A DNA stretch of 8,230 nucleotides, taken from Candidatus Sulfotelmatobacter sp. (lineage in GTDB: Bacteria; Acidobacteriota; Terriglobia; Terriglobales; Acidobacteriaceae). Location of the stretch: the NCBI GenBank assembly GCA_030040725.1, contig JASHTD010000592.1, positions 1 through 8,230 of the forward strand, read 5' to 3'. Position 1 is the first letter of the stretch. Every line of letters starts with the position of its first letter. Shown in pieces: positions 1-4,566 of this stretch. The notes under the pieces were generated by a model that was given only the letters and a program-made list of their open reading frames with translations, was not told the origin of the DNA and made no database searches. Both the position numbers and the translations under genes were made by a program.

Positions 1-165
1 GCAGCCCTGGCGCCACATCCAGTACAGGTGCACCGCCAGTTTCCTCGCCATCGCGACTTTTGCGATCTTGTGTCCGCGTCGCATGGCCAGATGGAAGAAC
101 TTGTTGCGCCACTCCGGGTGACTGCGCACTGTGACTTGCGCCGCTTCCACCAGCAGAAACCGGCG
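1..165 (-). pseudogene. IS110-family transposase, C-terminal remnant
   Basis: On the minus strand an open frame reads RRFLLVEAAQVTVRSHPEWR followed by NKFFHLAMRRGHKIAKVAMA and RKLAVHLYWMWRQGC, running off the left edge. I recognise this wording as the C-terminal (Transposase_20) part of IS110-family DEDD transposases, where the usual text is close to LLRFLLVEAAQ...RRGRKIAKVAMARRLAVRLYWMWRQG. The match starts abruptly at about position 162-165. The frame stays open upstream to about 249, where a TGA lies at 252-250, but there it encodes unrelated residues (YRVFSLLSFVGDSHRSH) and has no ATG. The N-terminal catalytic half is absent, so this is a truncated, inactive remnant. The family call is from memory of the motif and is fairly secure; the exact breakpoint is approximate. 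Confidence 0.8.
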
Positions 166-237
166 GTGGGAACGATGAGAATCGCCGACGAATGACAGAA
201 GCGAGAATACCCGATAGCGAATATAAAGCGAACCCGT

Positions 238-243
238 TATAAT
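238..243 (+). promoter_or_regulatory. Consensus -10 box (TATAAT) abutting the ATG at 252
   Basis: A perfect TATAAT sits at 238-243, and the next ATG begins at 252, only eight bases further on. With normal -10 to start-point spacing, transcription would begin at about 250-252, giving a leaderless or nearly leaderless mRNA. No convincing -35 hexamer is visible 16-18 bases upstream, and there is no purine-rich ribosome site before the ATG (the intervening bases are cctccgtc). A perfect hexamer can occur by chance, so this is suggestive only. Confidence 0.4.
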
Positions 244-251
244 CCTCCGTC

Positions 252-467
252 ATGGCTCGGCGTCTCGATACTCGCAACGCGGAAATGCTGAGCGAGAAGG
301 ACCTCAAAGACCTCCGTTATAGCCTGGCGCACTTGAGTCCTCCTGCTGTGCGGGAGTCTTACGAGCGGGCATATCAAGATTCCCGACTCATCTACGACCG
401 CCTTCCGACTCCGAAGCAGATGCAGACGCTCGTGCAGGTCTGGAAGCAGTTGTGGAAGTGGAGGTGA
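252..467 (+). CDS. Small basic hypothetical protein (71 aa)
   Basis: This 71-residue protein begins MARRLDTRNAEMLSEKDLKD and ends QMQTLVQVWKQLWKWR. It is strongly charged and predicted helical, with a leucine-rich centre (LRYSLAHLSPPAVRESYERA) and a Trp/Lys-rich amphipathic end. I see no signal peptide, membrane segment or catalytic motif, and do not know its function; I have an impression of similar short proteins in acidobacterial genomes but cannot verify it. The ATG at 252 was chosen because a TATAAT box lies just upstream. An internal ATG at 285 (MLSEKDLK) is possible. It runs away from the transposase remnant on the opposite strand and ends 119 bases before the next gene. A DNA-binding or toxin/antitoxin-like role is imaginable, but nothing in the sequence shows it. 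Confidence 0.6.
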   Translation: MARRLDTRNAEMLSEKDLKDLRYSLAHLSPPAVRESYERAYQDSRLIYDRLPTPKQMQTLVQVWKQLWKWR

Positions 468-525
468 GTGCAATTCCCGATAGTTAAGTCCCGAGGCAGT
501 TTCAAATTGTGAAAACTCCTGCATC

Positions 526-554
526 TTGACCATCTAGCACGGTCAGAGTAGTGT
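526..554 (+). promoter_or_regulatory. Possible weak promoter for the first GloVer gene
   Basis: TTGACC at 526-531 matches five of six bases of the -35 consensus. A 17-base spacer leads to TAGTGT at 549-554, which matches only three of six bases of TATAAT. It would place the start point near 561, about 26 bases ahead of the ATG at 587. Position and spacing are right, but the -10 is poor. Confidence 0.25.
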
Positions 555-575
555 CAGAGCCGCCCGACTCTGCTT

Positions 576-580
576 GGAGG
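576..580 (+). promoter_or_regulatory. Ribosome binding site GGAGG deciding the start at 587
   Basis: GGAGG lies six bases (actgcc) before the ATG at 587. This favours that ATG over the in-frame GTG at 551, which has no comparable site and would put 12 extra residues (MSEPPDSAWRTA) in front of an otherwise typical signal peptide. Confidence 0.7.
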
Positions 581-586
581 ACTGCC

Positions 587-2434
587 ATGAGGAGTTTTGG
601 CTGGTCTGCGAAGTTTGTATCCGCATGGGTGCTCTGCGCCACGACGGCGGTTGCGGCGTCTGCGCAAACGTTCGAGGAGTTGGTAAGTTTTGATATCACC
701 AATGGCTCCCTGCCAGAAGTCGAGACCCTCGTACAGGGCGTTGACGGAAACTACTACGGAACCACCGAAGAAGGCGGCAGCACGACCTGCAGCTATCTGG
801 GTTGCGGCATAATCTTCAAAATCACTCCCGGAGGAACACTGAGCACGGTCTACAGTTTTTGTGCCCAAGGGTGGCCTTGCACTGACGGCTACCTGCCCTA
901 CGCAGGCTTGGTGGAAGACGCGAGCGGAAACTTCTATGGCACAACCCCGCAGGGCGGGGCCTACGAGTGGGGCACTGTATTCAAGATCACGCCTACCGGG
1001 ACGCTCACCACGCTGTACAGCTTTTGCCCGAATAATTCGACGTGCCCTGACGGCGCCACGCCTTACGCGCCTCTGATACTGGGCGCAAACGGCAACTTGT
1101 ACGGCACGACAGCCCTAGGTGGTACGGGTGCTGGGTTGGGAACTAAGGGCGGTGGCACGCTCTTCGAAATCACGCCCGAGGGCAAGCTTACCACCGTGTA
1201 CAACTTCTGCTCCGTTGCCAACTGTACTGACGGCCTGGAGCCCGAGGCCGGACTCGTTCAAGGCTCAGACGGCAACTTCTACGGCACAACCGCCGCGGGA
1301 GGAAACACCGGTCAATACGGGCAGGGCAACGGCTGCGTACTCCCCGGTGTCGGCCCCTTTTACCCAGGATGCGGCACGATATTCAAAATCACGCCGCAAG
1401 GCAAACTCACCACGCTTTACACATTTTGCGTCCAGGCAAACTGTCCCGATGGCGCTTCACCATATGCAGGACTTGTGCAGGCGGCAAACGGGAGCTTCTA
1501 CGGGACAACGTACTACGGAGGGGCTGAAGTTGAATGCATGGTAGAGCAAGGCTATGAGAGTTGCGGCACGGTTTTCGAAATCACGCCAACCGGAAAATTG
1601 ACCACCCTGCACAGCTTTTGTTCCGAGGACCCTCCGACCTGTAACGACGGTTTCTTCCCTTACGCATCGCTGACGCTAGGCAACGATGGGAACCTGTACG
1701 GGACAACGGGCGGCAACCACGGCGGCAACGGCGTACTTGACCTCAACACTTACGGCACAATCTTCGAAATCACACCCTCCGGCACGCTAACGACGTTGCA
1801 CGTCTTTTGCCAGCAAAACCCTCCTTACTGCCCTGACGGCTCCGGCCCGCTCGGCCCGCCGGCGCAAGGTACCGATGGAATCTTCTACGGCACGACGAAC
1901 GAAGGTGGAGCCGACTATGACGGCACGGTTTACAGCCTGTCAACCGATCTGGCACCCTTTGTGGAAACAGTTCCGGCTGCGGGTAATGAGGGTGAGCAGG
2001 TTAGCATCCTCGGTCAAGGTTTTAGCAGTTCCTCCACTGTGAAGTTCGGCGGAACGCCTGCGGTCACCGTCACCCTGAATGGGACTTTCAACTTAATTGC
2101 GACGGTCCCGGCGCGCGCGCTCACCGGCCAGGTTACCGTGACCACGGGTAGCAGTACTCTGCGGAGCAATCAGAAATTTCTTGTTCTGCCAACGGTTCTG
2201 AGCTTCTCACCGAACAGCGGCCCGGTGGGAACGCCGGTGACCATCACAGGAACAGGGTTCCTCCAGGGGCTAGGAGCCAATTTTGGCGATCATGTCGCGG
2301 CAACCAATTTCAAGGTGGTCTCCGATAGAGAAGTGACGGCAGACGTTCCCTCTGGTGCAAAGACTGGCGCCGTGGAAATCGAGACGAAAGGTGGCACCGG
2401 GATCAGTAAGCAAATATTTACGGTCACGGAATAG
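587..2434 (+). CDS. Secreted GloVer tandem-repeat (seven-repeat, propeller-like) protein with two TIG domains
   Basis: This 615-residue protein starts with a signal peptide (MRSFGWSAKF, a hydrophobic stretch, then AVAASA) with likely cleavage at A26-Q27. Residues 30-452 hold seven copies of a repeat of about 50-70 residues with the core DGNFYGTT..GG...GTVFKITP.G.LTTLYSF; the YGTT motifs lie near 57, 117, 172, 232, 305, 371 and 434. This is the Gloeo_Verruco (GloVer) repeat, annotated in databases in 'choice-of-anchor' proteins. Seven copies suggest a seven-bladed beta-propeller, which is inference. Two IPT/TIG immunoglobulin-like domains follow (about 457-533 and 535-613, the second with SPNSGPVGTPVTITGTGF). 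The mature chain has 18 cysteines that group into nine close pairs, suggesting disulfides outside the cytoplasm. No enzyme motif, sorting signal or C-terminal anchor is seen. Binding or adhesion is plausible but not shown. Its paralogue is at 4567-6042 in inverse orientation. Confidence 0.9.
   Translation: MRSFGWSAKFVSAWVLCATTAVAASAQTFEELVSFDITNGSLPEVETLVQGVDGNYYGTTEEGGSTTCSYLGCGIIFKITPGGTLSTVYSFCAQGWPCTDGYLPYAGLVEDASGNFYGTTPQGGAYEWGTVFKITPTGTLTTLYSFCPNNSTCPDGATPYAPLILGANGNLYGTTALGGTGAGLGTKGGGTLFEITPEGKLTTVYNFCSVANCTDGLEPEAGLVQGSDGNFYGTTAAGGNTGQYGQGNGCVLPGVGPFYPGCGTIFKITPQGKLTTLYTFCVQANCPDGASPYAGLVQAANGSFYGTTYYGGAEVECMVEQGYESCGTVFEITPTGKLTTLHSFCSEDPPTCNDGFFPYASLTLGNDGNLYGTTGGNHGGNGVLDLNTYGTIFEITPSGTLTTLHVFCQQNPPYCPDGSGPLGPPAQGTDGIFYGTTNEGGADYDGTVYSLSTDLAPFVETVPAAGNEGEQVSILGQGFSSSSTVKFGGTPAVTVTLNGTFNLIATVPARALTGQVTVTTGSSTLRSNQKFLVLPTVLSFSPNSGPVGTPVTITGTGFLQGLGANFGDHVAATNFKVVSDREVTADVPSGAKTGAVEIETKGGTGISKQIFTVTE
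674..1942 (+). repeat. Seven in-frame GloVer repeat units (divergent)
   Basis: The coding sequence for residues 30-452 is a tandem array of seven units, each centred on a variant of ggcaacttctacggcacaac (G-N-F-Y-G-T-T) and followed about 15-35 codons later by the GT(V/I)F(K/E)ITP block. Unit length varies because glycine- and cysteine-containing loops of different sizes are inserted between YGTT..GG and GTVF, most strikingly in units 4 and 5. DNA identity between units is lower than in the paralogue at 4819-5904, suggesting an older or less homogenised array. Confidence 0.85.
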
Positions 2435-2756
2435 TACTTCCAAGACGAATCCCAATTTGTTTGTTTCTCCGAATTGCAGTCTGTTTCTAAGCGGGCCACG
2501 GATTTTTGCGTTCTGAGTGCCGGAGAAAACACAACCGTCCGCCTTCTGCTCCGAAAAAAATTCTCGGACACCTGCGTCTAACCCCGTTTAATGCGAGGAG
2601 GGAATTTGAGTCGTGAGAGGCCTACAGTTTCAAGGCGAACTCAGTGTGTTTTTAGTCTTGGAGTGATTTTCCCCACAATCATGCGTCCGCGATTCTCTGC
2701 CACAATCTCGTTGTTCTGATTAATGAGATGTACGAACTGGGAATTGACCCTGTGTT
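2435..2756. other. Intergenic stretch, AT-richer, no gene seen
   Basis: No credible coding region is seen on either strand; open frames here are antisense extensions over the 3' end of the GloVer gene. It contains a five-base inverted repeat, TCCGA at 2550-2554 and TCGGA at 2564-2568, around a run of seven A. This is too weak to call a terminator. It also holds one copy of the hairpin repeat described at 2574-2600. No good promoter or ribosome site is visible ahead of the gene that starts at 2757. Confidence 0.6.
2574..2600 (+). repeat. Dispersed hairpin repeat, copy A
   Basis: This copy carries the core CTAACCCCGTTTA (2578-2590) and then GCGAGGAG (2593-2600). The same two blocks recur on the opposite strand at 3836-3810 with a one-base difference in their spacing. 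Copy A folds imperfectly: GCGTCTAA can pair with TTAATGC across the loop CCCCGT, with one bulged C and one G-U pair. It lies 140 bases past the stop codon of the first GloVer gene. Function unknown. Confidence 0.6.
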
Positions 2757-3323
2757 TTGGAACAAGCCGAGCGTAAACTAGCCCCCGTGCTGACATTCAT
2801 CAACGACTCGTTCTGGTTTGCGATGGGCGTAGTCGCAACTCTAGTCAGTGCTTTTGTTGCTAATCGAGTCGGGCGGCTCCAAATTGTATGGATGAAGCGG
2901 GGCTACGAACTTAACGCGAAACTCGCTATTCCCAAAGTCTGGGCTGAGGTCAGAATCGAACGAAGGACCCCCAACTCTTCTCGGCCCGATGTTATCCGAT
3001 ATTTCTTGATTACAACCTTCCACAATGACGGTGATTTGGCGGCCAAGAAGGTTGAGGGAAATTGGAATCTTACGTGTTCCGAGAATCTTCAAGACCGCTC
3101 TATCCCAATCTCTTGGGATTTCCTTGGGAAAGGCTCCCGAGAGCTGGAATCGCAAGAGTTGGGGGGAGATCGGCTTACCAATCTTCTGAACGGCGGAAAT
3201 AATATCTGGATCAACGTTGATATTGAGTGCAGTTACTTTGGGGAAGAAGAAAAGACACCACACCCCTATACCACCAGCTACGAGTATGACCGCCGATTGA
3301 AACAGATGGTAAAACAATCCTGA
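2757..3323 (+). CDS. Orphan single-pass membrane protein of unknown function (188 aa)
   Basis: A short N-terminus (EQAERKLAPVLTFINDS) precedes one transmembrane helix at about 19-38 (FWFAMGVVATLVSAFVANRV). Basic residues just after it (R37, R40, K47, R48) predict that the rest is cytoplasmic. Residues 80-165 alternate strand-like segments and include FHNDGDLAAKKVEGNW, an N.G...A pattern common in immunoglobulin-like beta-sandwich domains; this resemblance is loose. I do not recognise the family. The frame opens after a TGA at 2745-2747, so the first possible start is TTG 2757; GTG 2787 and ATG 2823 are alternatives, and ATG 2823 would delete part of the helix. None has a good ribosome site. 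Sampled lines are about 45% GC, against about 60% in the flanking genes, so it may have been acquired. A 158-residue open frame on the opposite strand (2841-3317) is judged a shadow. Confidence 0.6.
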   Translation: MEQAERKLAPVLTFINDSFWFAMGVVATLVSAFVANRVGRLQIVWMKRGYELNAKLAIPKVWAEVRIERRTPNSSRPDVIRYFLITTFHNDGDLAAKKVEGNWNLTCSENLQDRSIPISWDFLGKGSRELESQELGGDRLTNLLNGGNNIWINVDIECSYFGEEEKTPHPYTTSYEYDRRLKQMVKQS

Positions 3324-3397
3324 ACCTATATACCCTCTCTGGCTCGATGTGGGATCAGAAAAACCAACCGCACAGAAAACAGAAAACTCATAAATCC

Positions 3398-3411
3398 CCC
3401 CTATATAGGGG
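3398..3411. repeat. Perfect 14-bp palindrome CCCCTATATAGGGG
   Basis: The sequence equals its own reverse complement and is embedded in a run of six C. It lies 75 bases beyond the stop of the membrane-protein gene. It could be an operator-like site or a hairpin. The bases after it on the plus strand are not T-rich, and those on the minus strand are only scattered T-runs, so I do not call it a terminator. Confidence 0.55.
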
Positions 3412-3647
3412 TGAAGAGTCTCCTGTTGTTCTTGGCTCTGTGGAAAACTAACTAGGCCGGGGTTAATCTGAGGTCAGTTGATTTTGCCCAAAAACCTCCG
3501 CTTGTTCGGCAAAGGTGGTCGAAGCCCCAGGTCACGAACCTCCTAATTCGCCCGAAGACCTGAAAACTCGGAAAACCGCATCTGATTTCCCTTTAGTTTC
3601 TTGACCTTAGCGACGGGGGCCAGCCTGCCATAACTTCAGAGAATCGC

Positions 3648-3676
3648 CGTAACTCGCTAAAATAATTGCTGTTACG
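3648..3676. repeat. Inverted repeat CGTAAC-(17)-GTTACG
   Basis: Six-base arms at 3648-3653 and 3671-3676 are exact reverse complements around an AT-rich 17-base centre (tcgctaaaataattgct). The geometry would suit a dimeric regulator, but six-base arms also arise by chance in a stretch this long. Confidence 0.3.
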
Positions 3677-3809
3677 CGCTTCTGCCCGAAGCCCTAACCT
3701 GCGAAGACAGTCAAATATCAAATATCCGCCATCCCATTCGCCAACTTATTGAAAACACATGAAAATGACATGTATTTTGCGTCCATGGAATTGCAAGCAA
3801 CAGGTGACT

Positions 3810-3836
3810 CTCCTCGCCTAAACGGGGTTAGGCAAG
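3810..3836 (-). repeat. Dispersed hairpin repeat, copy B (inverted)
   Basis: Read on the minus strand it gives TTGCCTAACCCCGTTTAGGC and then GAGGAG, sharing the CTAACCCCGTTTA and GCGAGGAG blocks with copy A at 2574-2600. The stem is cleaner here: GCCTAA at 3816-3821 pairs exactly with TTAGGC at 3828-3833 around the loop ACGGGG, extending to nine positions with one mismatch (3813-3821 with 3828-3836). It lies just beyond the 3' end of the TPR pseudogene, as copy A lies just beyond a gene end. Confidence 0.6.
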
Positions 3837-3886
3837 AACACGCTGGACAGCTAGGACGCCAGGACACTAAGAGAGTGATAGTGTTT

Positions 3887-4518
3887 TTACTTAGCTCCGT
3901 GCGAGCTTCTCGACTGCAGGGCATTCGCACGGGCCATCCCCAGATGCGACAAGCCTCCCGTCCAGCACAGTTCCCGACAATCCCGCTGTGGTCAAGAATC
4001 TTCTGAAAATCGGCGGCGGGAATGCCTTGTCTGGCTGCCAAGTATGCCTCCCCGCGTACATACACTGGCGAGAGGCAGGAAATGCTCACGTCGGGCGCAA
4101 TTTGCCCCAGCTCGATGAGGGAAGCAGCCTGCAGTGTGTTCAGGGCGAGAGTTGGGTTCTTTCTATCCAGCGACAATTGCGTCTGAATCGCTGGCAGCCA
4201 GAACAACTGCATCTGCGTGTCCAGCGGGAAACGTTTCCCTAACCCCTGTGCCAAGGCGTCGGCCCGTGCCGTATCACCCGCCATGGTAAAGGCAAGAGCG
4301 GCTTCGCTCTCGGCGCCCTGACTCGTCGGAGCCAGCTTCAAAGCTTCTGCCGCTTGTCCGTTGCGCTTCCGCGCTGTTGCCGTAAGCGTCCTCTTGCAGA
4401 GCAGCATCGGCCCGCCATATTGCTCCAGTTTCCTTGCGGTCCACTCGTATGGTCGAGTCCACAGCCCGCTTAGTCAGTTCCCGCGCATTGGCCAGATGCC
4501 CCCATAAGCCTCAGTGGC
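3887..4518 (-). pseudogene. Frameshifted C-terminal TPR region of an acidobacterial kinase/winged-helix-TPR type protein
   Basis: Read 5' to 3' on the minus strand, four pieces in alternating frames form one protein: SATEAY (to about 4504), then GHLANARELTKRAVDSTIRV through AALQEDAYGNSAEAQ (about 4500-4361), then QAAEALKLAPTSQGAESEAA through WLPAIQTQLSLDRKNPTLAL, PVYVRGEAYLAARQG and FQKILDHSGIVGNC (about 4356-3967), then WTGGLSHLGMARANALQSRS (3964 to a TAA at 3889-3887). I recall this wording as the C-terminal tetratricopeptide region of acidobacterial serine/threonine kinases and related winged-helix regulators, normally ending some 35 residues later. Shifts lie near 4500, 4358 (an extra G in CGGACAA would explain it) and 3965. 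The kinase or DNA-binding N-terminus is missing; similarity begins 49 bases after the GloVer stop at 4567. The naive 229-residue frame 3718-4407 covers only one piece plus unrelated read-through. Confidence 0.8.
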
Positions 4519-4566
4519 GGATGCGAGAGCTAGTCCAACGCCGCTGGTTGGCGTGAATTCCGTGAT

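Larger units (their letters stand above)
3324..3886. other. Long gene-free stretch between converging genes
   Basis: I find no supported gene here. The stretch holds a perfect 14-bp palindrome at 3398-3411, an inverted repeat CGTAAC/GTTACG at 3648-3653 and 3671-3676 with a 17-base AT-rich centre, a TCAAATA doublet at about 3713-3726, and the second hairpin repeat at 3810-3836. At about 3845-3870 the minus strand has a loose threefold run of GTCC-containing units (AGTGTCCT GGCGTCCT AGCTGTCC). Base composition is lower in GC than the outer genes. The pseudogene on the minus strand ends at 3887, and the open frame that continues from it to 3718 is non-homologous read-through. Confidence 0.6.

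Noticed and set aside
551..586. GTG start at 551 for the first GloVer protein
   Set aside because: It has no ribosome site and adds 12 polar residues ahead of a good signal peptide; ATG 587 has GGAGG six bases upstream.
2550..2568. Possible terminator TCCGA...TCGGA after the first GloVer gene
   Set aside because: The stem is only five bases, the loop ten, and no T-run follows on either strand.
2841..3317. 158-aa frame on the minus strand opposite the orphan membrane gene
   Set aside because: It is fully nested in the plus-strand gene, which has a clean membrane helix followed by a soluble domain. Not excluded absolutely, but less likely.
3480..3560. tRNA-like impression around ggtggtcgaagccccaggtcacgaacctcc
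   Set aside because: No acceptor stem, anticodon arm or canonical GGTTCGAATCC-type T loop could be assembled.
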